NCBI GenBank assembly: GCA_018374635.1
Contig: JAHAEW010000038.1
Span: 1 to 30,793, forward strand
Reading direction: 5' to 3'
From: Clostridiales bacterium
GTDB lineage: Bacteria > Bacillota > Clostridia > Oscillospirales > Oscillospiraceae
Length of the DNA: 30,793 bases
Below the pieces are notes generated by a model. It searched no databases and was not told the origin of the DNA. It was given only the letters and a program-made list of their open reading frames with translations. Both the position numbers and the translations under genes were made by a program. Numbering within the stretch: the stretch's first letter is position 1; each line of letters starts with the position of its first letter. Of this stretch, positions 9,103 to 16,040 are shown in pieces.

Positions 9103-9783
9103 TCAAGTTGGATCGGATACCATGGGGGAGAGGAGCTTCCAGAGCTGATGGTGGAGGGCCTCAATGGAGCGGAGGGAGCCGCCGGCCTCCGCGCAGGGGA
9201 CGACCTTCCATCCCAGCACCGGGGCGGCGGCCAGGGCCGTGCGGCGGCACAGGGCGAGATACTCCGGGTCCACCTCGTGGATGTCGCCGGAGGTGTGGGT
9301 GCTGGCCTCCCGGCTGCGCAGGAGAGCCAGGGCCTGCTGGGTGGGCATGTCCAGATAGAGCACCAGATCGGGCCGGGGGAGCCCCAGCTTGGTATGCTCA
9401 AAGTCGTCCAGCCAGCGGAAAAATTCCTCCCACTGGTGGGGGGGCAGCTTGCAGGCCTGATGGACGGCGTTGGAGGTGCTGTACCGGTCGGAGAGGACCA
9501 GTCCGCCTTCCTCATAATAGCGCCCCCACACCTTTTTCCAGGAGGCGTAACGGTCCACGGCGTAAAAGGCGGAGGCGGCATAGGCGTTCACATCGGAGGG
9601 ATGAGGGCCGAACTCCCCGCCCAGATACATCCGGATGAGGGCGGAGGAGGGCTCGCTGTACTGAGGAAAGACCAGACGCTGGAAGGGGCGGCCCTCCCGC
9701 TCCATCCGCTGGCACAGGCGGGCAAACTGGGTGGACTTGCCCGAGCCGTCGGTTCCTTCCAATACAATTAGTTTACCAGACAA
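9103..9783 (-). CDS. tmk: Thymidylate kinase-like P-loop kinase
   Basis: Predicted dTMP kinase (dTMP + ATP to dTDP + ADP). The P-loop is GTDGSGKST at residues 10-18. The dTMP-binding DRY motif is seen in LSDRYSTSN. A DLVLYLDMP strand follows, and the LID region contains LLRSREAS. At 226 residues it is some 15-20 longer than a typical bacterial Tmk, mostly in the segment after the P-loop, so a paralogue with a different nucleotide preference is possible. The start is TTG at 9783, eight bases after AGGAGG (9792-9797). This lies 16 nt after the wecG-like stop. Other operon members are a glycosyltransferase, DJ-1 and a folate enzyme. Confidence 0.88.
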   Translation of the reverse strand: MSGKLIVLEGTDGSGKSTQFARLCQRMEREGRPFQRLVFPQYSEPSSALIRMYLGGEFGPHPSDVNAYAASAFYAVDRYASWKKVWGRYYEEGGLVLSDRYSTSNAVHQACKLPPHQWEEFFRWLDDFEHTKLGLPRPDLVLYLDMPTQQALALLRSREASTHTSGDIHEVDPEYLALCRRTALAAAPVLGWKVVPCAEAGGSLRSIEALHHQLWKLLSPMVSDPT

Positions 9784-9791
9784 TGGGGGTC

Positions 9792-9797
9792 CCTCCT
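9792..9797 (-). promoter_or_regulatory. Shine-Dalgarno deciding the tmk TTG start
   Basis: AGGAGG on the minus strand, eight bases from the TTG at 9783. There is no ATG in frame nearby, and the P-loop begins only nine residues in, so TTG is the start. Confidence 0.8.
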
Positions 9798-9799
9798 GT

Positions 9800-10522
9800 T
9801 TACCTGCCCCGCAGGCGCGCCCCCGCCGCCTGGAAGAGGACCAGGGGGAGCTTGGCCATGCGGTTGATGCGCTTGGGATCTCTGAGGAGACGGTAGAGCC
9901 ACTCCATCCCGGCCTTCTGCCAGGCCGCCGGGGCGCGCTCCACCTGTCCGGCGAACACGTCCAGCGCGCCGCCGAGACCCACCATGAACCTGGCCCCGGT
10001 GGCGGGGCCGTGCTGGGCCATCCACAGCTCCTGCTTGGGCGCGCCCAGGCAGACCAGAACTACGTCGGGCTCGGCCTCCCGCACGGCCCGGATGACGGGT
10101 TCATCCTCCTTGAAATAGCCGTCATGGGTGCCGCATATGGCGAGGCCGGGATGCCGCTGGCGCAGGTTGACGGCGGCCATCTCGGCGATGCCGGGCTTGG
10201 AGCCCAGCAGGAACAGGCGCTTACCGTGCTGGGCCATCCAGGCCATGAGGCCGTCGGCGAAATCAATGCCCGGGACCCGGCCGGCGAGAGGCCGGCCCAG
10301 GATCTTGGAGGCATAGACCACGCCGATGCCGTCGGGCATGGAGAGGTCGGCCTGGTTGAGCACGGTGCGGAAGGCCTCGTTTTTCTGGGCGGCCAGCAGG
10401 AATTCGGGGTTGGGCGTGACGGCATAGTGGAACCCGCCGCCCTCGATGAGGGAGGCGGCGGTGTGCACCATCTCCTCGGGGGAGAGGGGGTCGAAGCCTA
10501 CGCCCAGGATGTCAGTTTTCAA
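9800..10522 (-). CDS. WecG/TagA/CpsF family glycosyltransferase
   Basis: Predicted GT26 glycosyltransferase that adds a ManNAc-type sugar to an undecaprenyl-linked precursor at the inner face of the membrane (TagA in wall teichoic acid, WecG in ECA). The 240-residue protein matches the family length. Motifs: the N-terminal TPNPEFLLAA segment, MPDGIGVVYASK, and VLVCLGAPKQELWMAQH. The end, about residues 200-240, is the basic/aromatic WLYRLLRDPKRINRM that associates with the membrane in TagA. The start is TTG at 10522, eight bases after GGAGGT. An ATG at 10570 would give 16 more residues, but it has no ribosome site and overlaps the likely -10 box. First gene of a four-gene operon. Confidence 0.95.
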   Translation of the reverse strand: MKTDILGVGFDPLSPEEMVHTAASLIEGGGFHYAVTPNPEFLLAAQKNEAFRTVLNQADLSMPDGIGVVYASKILGRPLAGRVPGIDFADGLMAWMAQHGKRLFLLGSKPGIAEMAAVNLRQRHPGLAICGTHDGYFKEDEPVIRAVREAEPDVVLVCLGAPKQELWMAQHGPATGARFMVGLGGALDVFAGQVERAPAAWQKAGMEWLYRLLRDPKRINRMAKLPLVLFQAAGARLRGR

Positions 10523-10530
10523 AATAAAAG

Positions 10531-10536
10531 ACCTCC
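10531..10536 (-). promoter_or_regulatory. Shine-Dalgarno deciding the wecG-like TTG start
   Basis: GGAGGT on the minus strand with an eight-base gap to TTG at 10522. It supports the short reading over the ATG at 10570. Confidence 0.8.
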
Positions 10537-10560
10537 GATAAGGATCGTTTTGTGCTCCCC

Positions 10561-10589
10561 ATTGTAACACAACCGCCGGGAGAAGTCTA
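10561..10589 (-). promoter_or_regulatory. Likely promoter of the wecG-like operon
   Basis: Minus strand TAGACT (10584-10589), 17-bp spacer, TACAAT (10561-10566). The -35 matches four of six consensus bases. Transcription would begin near 10553, downstream of the rejected ATG and upstream of the TTG start. Confidence 0.55.
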
Positions 10590-10632
10590 TGAAAAAACCG
10601 TTAAGACGGCCTCTCCGGCAGGGAAACAGGAC

Positions 10633-10661
10633 TTGACAAGGGAGAGGAAGCTCATTATAAT
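10633..10661 (+). promoter_or_regulatory. Consensus promoter of ABC importer operon
   Basis: Perfect sigma-A boxes: TTGACA (10633-10638), 17-bp spacer, TATAAT (10656-10661). It lies about 105 bp upstream of the binding-protein start. Confidence 0.95.
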
Positions 10662-10678
10662 GAATACAACCTTGGATT

Positions 10679-10721
10679 GAGAGGTATTTTTTTAAACCTC
10701 TTTGCTTTAATACATAAAAGC
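10679..10721 (+). promoter_or_regulatory. Leader hairpins, possible attenuator
   Basis: The 5' leader after the promoter has two adjoining AT-rich hairpins. One is AGAGGT/ACCTCT with a T-rich loop, followed by TTTGCTTT; the other is GCTTT/AAAGC. They are weak and match no riboswitch class I know. The leader lacks a T-box sequence. Confidence 0.3.
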
Positions 10722-10765
10722 GTAAGTGTGCTAAAGTAAATCGTGAGATGATGGAGGAGCCCGAA

Positions 10766-11779
10766 ATGAAATATCTGCCGAAATTGACTGCCATGGCGCT
10801 CACCGTGGCGATGGCGGCGTCCCTGGCCGCCTGTTCCAGTTCTGATCCGTCCGCCTCTTCCGCCCAGAGCGCGGAGGGAGGCACCGGCGCCCAGGGCGGA
10901 CAGAACAGCTATACCATCGGCGTGTGCCAGCAGATGCAGCACGAGGCGCTGGACGCAGCCACCCAGGGCTTCCAGGACGCCCTGAAAGAGAAGCTGGGCG
11001 ACCGGGTGGAGATCAAGGTGGAGAACGCCTCTGGCGACTCCAACAACTGTAATACCATTGTGGGCAGCTTTGTCTCCAACGGCGTGGACCTGATCATGGC
11101 CAACGGCACCACCGCCCTCCAGGCGGCGGCTTCCGCCACCGAGGACATTCCCATCCTGGGCACCTCCATCACCGAGTACGGCGTGGCCCTGGGCCTGAAC
11201 GGCTTTGACGGCGTCACCGGCTTCAATGTCTCGGGGACCTCCGATCTGGCCCCGCTGGACGAACAGGCCGCCATGCTCCAGGCCTGGTTCCCCGACGCGG
11301 AAAAGGTGGGCCTGCTCTCCTGCTCCGCCGAGCCCAATTCCGCCTACCAGGTCAGCGTGATGCAGGGCTATCTGGAGGAAATGGGCTATACTTGTACCAG
11401 CTACACCTTCTCCGACTCCAATGACCTGGCGGCCGTGGCCGAGTCGGCCTGCGCCGCGGAGGATGTCCTCTACATCCCTACCGACAACACCGCCGCGCAG
11501 AACACGGAGCTGATCGGCAACATCGCCCTGGCCGCCAAGACGCCCGTCATTGCCGGCGAGGAGGGCATCTGCCAGGGCTGCGGCGTGGCCACGCTGACCA
11601 TCAGCTACTATGACATCGGCTATGCTACCGGCGAGATGGCCTATGAGATCCTGGTCAACGGCAAGGACCCGGCTGAGATGGCCATTGAATACGCCCCCAA
11701 GTTCACCCCCAAGTACAACCCGGCCATCTGTGAAGAGCTGGGCCTCACCCCGCCCGATGGATATGAGGCCATCGAGTAA
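10766..11779 (+). CDS. ABC importer substrate-binding lipoprotein
   Basis: Extracytoplasmic solute-binding protein of the ABC_sub_bind (TrpX/YtgA-like) family, 337 residues. The signal peptide ends in the lipobox LAAC at about residue 23, followed by a Ser-rich linker to about residue 50; the mature protein would be lipid-anchored. The two-lobed fold is suggested by YTIGVCQQMQHEALD, VDLIMANGTTALQAA and LYIPTDNTAAQN. The start is ATG at 10766, six bases after GGAGGAG; an ATG six codons upstream would place the ribosome site inside the gene. Relatives are linked to tryptophan/tyrosine or other small aromatic solutes, but the substrate is not shown by the sequence. A stem-loop separates it from the permease gene. 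Confidence 0.95.
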   Translation: MKYLPKLTAMALTVAMAASLAACSSSDPSASSAQSAEGGTGAQGGQNSYTIGVCQQMQHEALDAATQGFQDALKEKLGDRVEIKVENASGDSNNCNTIVGSFVSNGVDLIMANGTTALQAAASATEDIPILGTSITEYGVALGLNGFDGVTGFNVSGTSDLAPLDEQAAMLQAWFPDAEKVGLLSCSAEPNSAYQVSVMQGYLEEMGYTCTSYTFSDSNDLAAVAESACAAEDVLYIPTDNTAAQNTELIGNIALAAKTPVIAGEEGICQGCGVATLTISYYDIGYATGEMAYEILVNGKDPAEMAIEYAPKFTPKYNPAICEELGLTPPDGYEAIE

Positions 11780-11798
11780 TCTGTTCCCCGCATAAAAT

Positions 11799-11835
11799 CC
11801 AAAAGCAGCGGAACGTCCGTTTCCGCTGCTTTTGG
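11799..11835 (+). terminator. Intercistronic stem-loop after binding protein
   Basis: 15-bp perfect stem CCAAAAGCAGCGGAA with its complement and a 7-nt loop, between the binding-protein and permease genes. The T-run is inside the stem's 3' arm. It probably acts as a partial terminator or mRNA stabiliser, giving more binding protein than permease. Confidence 0.75.
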
Positions 11836-11868
11836 GCGCATTTCCGCGATTTAAGGAGGAGATCATCT

Positions 11869-12792
11869 GTGGACATCACAGCCTTATTCAACATGATGCC
11901 GGGAGCGGCGGCCCAGGGCCTCATCTGGGGCATCATGGCCATCGGCGTCTATCTGACCTATAAAATCCTGGACGTAGCCGATCTGACGGTGGACGGGACC
12001 ATGTGCACCGGCGGCGCCGTCTTCATCATGCTCACCATGGCGGGGGTCCCCATGGCGCTGGCTCTGCTGGGCGCCTTTCTGGCTGGTATGCTGGCCGGAC
12101 TGGCCACGGGATTTTTCCACACCGTGTGCGGGATTCCGGCCATCCTGGCCGGCATTCTCACCCAGCTGGCCCTCTACTCGGTTAACCTGCGCATTATGGG
12201 ACAGGCCAACCAGCCCATCAGCTTCCGAAGCTATGATCTGCTGGTATCCTCCCGCAATGTGAAATCCCTCAGCCTGGAAAACCCCATCCTCATCGGGGTG
12301 ATCTTCGCGGCGGTCATCATCGCCCTGCTCTACTGGTTCTTCGGGACCGAGCTGGGCTGCTCCCTCCGGGCCACGGGCGCAAACGCCAACATGGCCCGGG
12401 CCCAGGGCATCAACACCAATGTGGCCAAGGTGCTGGGCCTGATGCTCTCCAACGGCCTGGTGGCCCTCTCCTCGGCGCTGCTGGCCCAGTACCAGGGTTT
12501 CGCCGACGTGAATATGGGCCGGGGGGCCATCGTTATCGGTCTGGCGGCGGTCATCATCGGCGAGGTGCTGTTCTCAAAAATCTTCCACAACTTCGCCCTG
12601 CTGCTGCTCAGCGTGGTCATCGGCTCGGTGCTCTACTATGTGGTGTACAATGTGGTCATCTGGCTGGGCCTGAATACCGACGACATGAAGCTCATCACCG
12701 CCCTGATCGTGGCGCTCTTCCTGAGCATCCCGTACTGGAAGGGAAAGTACTTCTCCAAATCTTCCAAGAAAGGAGCGGCCAGCCATGCTTGA
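11869..12792 (+). CDS. ABC importer permease (BPD_transp_2 type)
   Basis: Membrane permease of the LivH/RbsC-like class found with ABC_sub_bind proteins; 307 residues with about eight or nine hydrophobic spans. Recognisable segments: DLTVDGTMCTGGAVF early, FFHTVCGIPAILAGILTQ, and LGCSLRATGANANMARAQGIN, the cytoplasmic loop that contacts the ATPase (EAA-like). The start is GTG at 11869 after AAGGAGG with a nine-base gap. It overlaps the ATPase gene by eight bases, so the two are translationally coupled. With the flanking genes it forms a complete importer. Confidence 0.95.
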   Translation: MDITALFNMMPGAAAQGLIWGIMAIGVYLTYKILDVADLTVDGTMCTGGAVFIMLTMAGVPMALALLGAFLAGMLAGLATGFFHTVCGIPAILAGILTQLALYSVNLRIMGQANQPISFRSYDLLVSSRNVKSLSLENPILIGVIFAAVIIALLYWFFGTELGCSLRATGANANMARAQGINTNVAKVLGLMLSNGLVALSSALLAQYQGFADVNMGRGAIVIGLAAVIIGEVLFSKIFHNFALLLLSVVIGSVLYYVVYNVVIWLGLNTDDMKLITALIVALFLSIPYWKGKYFSKSSKKGAASHA

Positions 12793-13579
12793 GATCAAAG
12801 GGGTCTGCAAGACCTTCAATGCGGGCACCGTCAATGAAAAGCGGGCGCTCAATCACCTCTCCCTCACTCTGAATGACGGGGATTTTGTCACGGTCATCGG
12901 CGGAAACGGCGCGGGTAAGTCCACCATGCTCAATGCGGTGGCCGGGGTATTTCCGGTGGATGCGGGCACCGTCACCATCGACGGGGTGGATGTGACCCGC
13001 CTGCCGGAGCACAAGCGGGCGTCCTATATTGGCCGGGTGTTTCAGGACCCGATGATGGGAACGGCGGCTACCATGCAGATCGAGGAGAACCTGGCCCTGG
13101 CGGCCCGGCGGGGCAAGCGCCGGGGCCTGCGGACCGGCATCACCGGAAAGGAACGCTCCGGGTACCGGGAGCTCCTCAAGCTCCTGGACCTGGGCCTGGA
13201 GGACCGTCTGACCTCCAAGGTTGGCCTGCTCTCAGGCGGCCAGCGGCAGGCACTGACATTGCTGATGGCCAGCCTGGTCCGGCCCAAGCTCCTGCTGCTG
13301 GACGAGCACACGGCTGCGCTGGACCCCAAGACGGCGGCCAAGGTGCTGGAGACCACGGAGAAGATCGTCCACCGGGACAGCCTCACCACCCTGATGATCA
13401 CCCACAACATGAAGGACGCCATTGCCCACGGCAACCGTTTGGTGATGATGTATGACGGCCACATCGTGCTGGACATCGCCGGGGAGGAGAAGAAGCGCCT
13501 GACCGTGGAGGATCTTCTGGAACAGTTTACCAAGGCCAGCGGAGAGGAATTTTCCAGTGACCGCGCCCTGCTCTCCTGA
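12785..13579 (+). CDS. ABC importer ATP-binding protein
   Basis: Cytoplasmic ATPase driving the importer encoded by the two preceding genes; 264 residues. Walker A is GGNGAGKST (residues 39-47), the Q-loop is in RVFQDPMMG, and the signature is LLSGGQRQALTL. Walker B is LLLLDEHTAALD, where the usual P after DE is H. The switch histidine is in MITHNM. The start is ATG at 12785, preceded by AAAGGAG within the end of the permease gene. A long GC-rich stem-loop follows the stop. Confidence 0.96.
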   Translation: MLEIKGVCKTFNAGTVNEKRALNHLSLTLNDGDFVTVIGGNGAGKSTMLNAVAGVFPVDAGTVTIDGVDVTRLPEHKRASYIGRVFQDPMMGTAATMQIEENLALAARRGKRRGLRTGITGKERSGYRELLKLLDLGLEDRLTSKVGLLSGGQRQALTLLMASLVRPKLLLLDEHTAALDPKTAAKVLETTEKIVHRDSLTTLMITHNMKDAIAHGNRLVMMYDGHIVLDIAGEEKKRLTVEDLLEQFTKASGEEFSSDRALLS

Positions 13580-13592
13580 CAAAAGACCAATG

Positions 13593-13635
13593 AAACCGGC
13601 CCGCCGCAGAGAAAATATCTGCGGCGGGCCGGTTT
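13593..13635 (+). terminator. 18-bp stem-loop closing importer operon
   Basis: Perfect 18-bp inverted repeat AAACCGGCCCGCCGCAGA with its complement around a 7-nt loop, 13 nt past the ATPase stop. No U-tract beyond the three T of the stem, so the termination mode is uncertain. Confidence 0.75.
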
Positions 13636-13697
13636 GATGAAAAGGGATAATCCCCCCGTTTCAGCGGTATACTACCTCCACAAGGAGGTGGTTTTTC

Positions 13698-13934
13698 ATG
13701 AGCGAAGTCAATGCCGATGGGGTTCTGATCGACCCGGAGGAGGCCCTGCTTCAGCAGGTGCAGCACCGGACCAATGCCCTGATGGCGCGCCGTCCGGAGG
13801 GAAGAGAAGAGGACGAGATGGTGGCCGGAGTACAGGCGGCCAACGGCGTCTACGCCGGAACAGTGGGCGGATTCCATCTGCCTGCCGGGCAGCAGGCGCG
13901 CCGGAAGGGAAAACAGGGCCGGGACCGCAGCTGA
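13698..13934 (+). CDS. Small acidic-then-basic protein, unknown
   Basis: I do not recognise this 78-residue protein. The first half is acidic and probably helical (DPEEALLQQVQHRTNALMARR), followed by GREEDEMVAG. The tail is basic and hydrophilic (QQARRKGKQGRDRS), probably disordered. It has no signal peptide or membrane segment, so it is likely cytoplasmic. The ATG at 13698 has an excellent ribosome site (AAGGAGGTGG, six-base gap), the main reason to trust it. A TATACT box at 13664-13669 could be its -10, but the -35 is poor. A long hairpin follows its stop. Confidence 0.65.
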   Translation: MSEVNADGVLIDPEEALLQQVQHRTNALMARRPEGREEDEMVAGVQAANGVYAGTVGGFHLPAGQQARRKGKQGRDRS

Positions 13935-13939
13935 TCAGG

Positions 13940-13992
13940 GCGGCGGAGGCCCTTTCCGTGGGACAGTCTGTCATAGAGAGGGACTCCGCCGC
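13940..13992 (+). terminator. Long imperfect hairpin after small gene
   Basis: GCGGCGGAG(g)CCCT pairs with AGGG(a)CTCCGCCGC, 13 pairs with one mismatch and a 27-nt loop. It begins 6 nt after the small gene's stop. No U-tract. Confidence 0.5.
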
Positions 13993-14046
13993 ATATAGAT
14001 GCCACAGAGTAAAACCCTGGAATTTATACGCAGGAGTGTGGCAGAC

Positions 14047-14664
14047 ATGCAAATCAACTGGAATGAAAATCAGGCCCTGCTGCGGGGGACCGCGGCGGAG
14101 GCTCCCGTCTATTCCCATACCAATCACGGCATGGAGTATGAGGCGTTTCCCCTGATGGTGCGCCGCCTCTCCGGGGCGGAGGACCGGGTCAATGTGATCG
14201 CCTCCCGGGCGCTGCTCCAACAGCATCCCGTCCAGGCCGGGCAGGAGGTGGAGATCGAGGGGGAGGTCCGTTCCTTCAATAACAAGAGCGGCCGGGGAAG
14301 CCGGCTGGTCATCACCCTGTATGCCCGGCAGCTGCGGGACGGCGTGGGGGAGCACTGCAACGAGCTGGTTCTGGCCGGGGCCATCTGCAAGCCGCCGGTC
14401 TTTCGACGCACCCCCATGGGGCGGGAGATCTGTGATCTGCTGCTGGCCGTCAACCGGCGCTATGGCAGAGCGGACTATCTGCCCTGTATCGCCTGGGGCG
14501 CGCTGGCCCGCCGCTGCGCGGAGCTGTCCGTGGGGGACGCGATCCGGCTGGAGGGGCGCTTCCAGAGCCGGACCTATACGAAAGTGGAGCAGGGGGAGAC
14601 CACCCAGCGCATCGCCTATGAGATCTCCGTCATGCAGCTGGAGCCGGCGGAAACGGCGGAATAG
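14047..14664 (+). CDS. SSB-like protein with two OB-fold units
   Basis: A 205-residue protein related to single-stranded-DNA-binding proteins. The second half (about 108-200) is the recognisable SSB OB fold: NELVLAGAICKPPVFRRTPMG, DLLLAVNRRYGRADYLPCI, then the closing EGRFQSRTYTKVEQG. The first half (about 10-100) looks like a diverged OB fold (VYSHTNHGMEYEAFPLMVRRLS, EVEIEGEVRSF). It lacks the acidic DDDIPF-type tail that ordinary SSB uses to recruit partners, so it is probably a paralogue, not the main replicative SSB. The start is ATG at 14047 after AGGAG with a ten-base gap; an in-frame ATG at 13999 has no ribosome site. It is a single-gene unit ending at an intrinsic terminator. Confidence 0.88.
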   Translation: MQINWNENQALLRGTAAEAPVYSHTNHGMEYEAFPLMVRRLSGAEDRVNVIASRALLQQHPVQAGQEVEIEGEVRSFNNKSGRGSRLVITLYARQLRDGVGEHCNELVLAGAICKPPVFRRTPMGREICDLLLAVNRRYGRADYLPCIAWGALARRCAELSVGDAIRLEGRFQSRTYTKVEQGETTQRIAYEISVMQLEPAETAE

Positions 14665-14681
14665 TACATATCAGAAAAGAG

Positions 14682-14715
14682 GCGCGCGGTCCCGTCCGGG
14701 ACTGCGCGCTTTTTT
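14682..14715 (+). terminator. Intrinsic terminator of SSB-like gene
   Basis: 12-bp stem GCGCGCGGTCCC with GGGACTGCGCGC (one G.U pair), GTCC loop, then six T. Confidence 0.95.
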
Positions 14716-14726
14716 GGCGCGGGGGC

Positions 14727-14755
14727 TTGACAACTGTGTATATGGCATATATACT
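14727..14755 (+). promoter_or_regulatory. Promoter of gntR-ABC operon
   Basis: TTGACA (14727-14732), 17-bp spacer, TATACT (14750-14755). The -10 box is the first part of a long inverted repeat, so repressor binding would block it. Confidence 0.95.
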
Positions 14756-14779
14756 GTATATGTCTAGTATATACAGTAT
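14751..14779. promoter_or_regulatory. Palindromic operator, likely GntR site
   Basis: Perfect 11-bp inverted repeat ATACTGTATAT / ATATACAGTAT with a 7-bp spacer. It covers the -10 box and the likely start of transcription, 15 bp before the gntR start codon. Position and symmetry fit an autorepressor site for the adjacent YtrA-type regulator. Confidence 0.85.
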
Positions 14780-14793
14780 GACAGAGGTGCACC

Positions 14794-15174
14794 ATGGATA
14801 TCATCATTCGCAATACTGGAGAGGTCCCGATCTACGACCAGATCACCCGCCAGATCAAGAGCCTGATCCTGAAAGGAGAGCTCCGGGAGGGAGAGGCGCT
14901 GCCCTCCATGCGCCTGCTGGCCCGGGAACTGCGGATCTCCGTCATCACCACCAAGCGGGCCTATGAGGAGCTGGAGCGGGAGGGGTTTCTCACCACCGTG
15001 CCGGGAAAGGGGTGCTTTGTGGCTCCCCGCAATCTGGAGCTGGTGCGGGAGGACGCCCTGCGCCGGGCGGAAGAACACCTGGGCGCGGCGGTGGAAGTAG
15101 CGCGGACCGCAGGCATCACGCTGGAAGAGCTGATGCAGACACTGACCATTCTGTACGAGGGGGAGAAATCCTGA
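14794..15174 (+). CDS. GntR family regulator, YtrA subfamily
   Basis: A 126-residue transcription factor: an N-terminal winged helix (about 8-75; VPIYDQITRQIKSLIL, LPSMRLLARELRIS, AYEELEREGFL) and a short helical C-terminal part (about 80-126) instead of a ligand domain. That is the hallmark of the YtrA subfamily, which represses linked ABC transporter genes and often responds to cell-envelope stress. The start is ATG at 14794 after AGGTG. Its stop overlaps the ATPase start by one base (TGATG). It probably represses its own operon through the inverted repeat at 14751-14779. Confidence 0.96.
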   Translation: MDIIIRNTGEVPIYDQITRQIKSLILKGELREGEALPSMRLLARELRISVITTKRAYEELEREGFLTTVPGKGCFVAPRNLELVREDALRRAEEHLGAAVEVARTAGITLEELMQTLTILYEGEKS

Positions 15175-16040
15175 TGAAGTATGAAAATGCGATTGAGATC
15201 GAACATCTGACCAAGGATTACGGCAGCTTCCGGCTGGACGATGTGACCCTGGCGGTGCCGGGAGGGACCATTCTGGGCCTTATCGGGGAGAACGGCGCGG
15301 GAAAGTCCACCACCATCAAATGTATCCTGAACCTGATCCGGCGGGACGCGGGGGAGATCCGGATCTTTGGGATCGACAACCGGAAGGAGGAACGGGCGGT
15401 CAAGGAGCAGGTGGCGGTAGTACTGGACGAGTGTCCGTTCCACGAGCTCCTCACGCCCCGTATGGTGGGAAGTATTCTGGCCGGCGCCTGCCCGGGCTGG
15501 GATGGCAAGCGCTTCCACAGCCTGCTGGGGGAATTCGAGCTGCCCGAGAAAAAGATGGTGAAGGAATTTTCCCGGGGCATGAAGATGAAGCTCTCCATTG
15601 CCGCGGCGCTGGCCCGCAGCCCGAAGGTGCTCCTGCTGGACGAGGCTACCAGCGGCCTGGACCCGGTGGTGCGGGACACCATCCTGGAGCTCTTTCTGGA
15701 TTTTGTCTCGGATGAGGCCCACGCCGTGCTGCTCTCCAGCCATATCACCAGCGACCTGGAGAAGGCGGCGGACTATGTGGCCTACCTGCACCGGGGGAAG
15801 CTGGTGCTCCAGGGGGCCAAGGACGAGCTTCTGGATACGTACGGCCGCCTGGCCTGCACCCGGGGAGAGATGGAGCGGGTGGACCCCGCCTTCCTGGTAG
15901 GCAGGCGGGAGAGCGCCTTCCAGTGCGAGGCGCTGGTGCGGGACAAACGGGAATTTCGACGCCGCTACCCGGAACTGGCGGTGGACTCGGCGAGCCTGGA
16001 GGATCTGATGGTATTTACAGTGCGAGGTGACAGAGTATGA
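15174..16040 (+). CDS. ABC-2 type transporter ATP-binding protein
   Basis: Cytoplasmic ATPase, 288 residues, of the CcmA/YtrB-like class paired with ABC-2 permeases. Walker A is GENGAGKST (about residues 41-49), the signature region is FSRGMKMKLSIAAAL, Walker B is VLLLDEATSGLD, and the switch histidine is in LLSSHI. A C-terminal ~70-residue extension follows the ATPase core, as is common in this class. The start at 15174 is fixed by the one-base overlap with gntR. A reading from 15012 would run inside gntR and is rejected. The gene overlaps the permease gene by four bases (ATGA). Confidence 0.96.
   Translation: MKYENAIEIEHLTKDYGSFRLDDVTLAVPGGTILGLIGENGAGKSTTIKCILNLIRRDAGEIRIFGIDNRKEERAVKEQVAVVLDECPFHELLTPRMVGSILAGACPGWDGKRFHSLLGEFELPEKKMVKEFSRGMKMKLSIAAALARSPKVLLLDEATSGLDPVVRDTILELFLDFVSDEAHAVLLSSHITSDLEKAADYVAYLHRGKLVLQGAKDELLDTYGRLACTRGEMERVDPAFLVGRRESAFQCEALVRDKREFRRRYPELAVDSASLEDLMVFTVRGDRV

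Noticed and set aside
10523..10570. N-terminal extension of the glycosyltransferase from ATG at 10570
   Set aside because: No ribosome site before that ATG, and it overlaps the probable -10 box. The TTG at 10522 has GGAGGT at the right distance.
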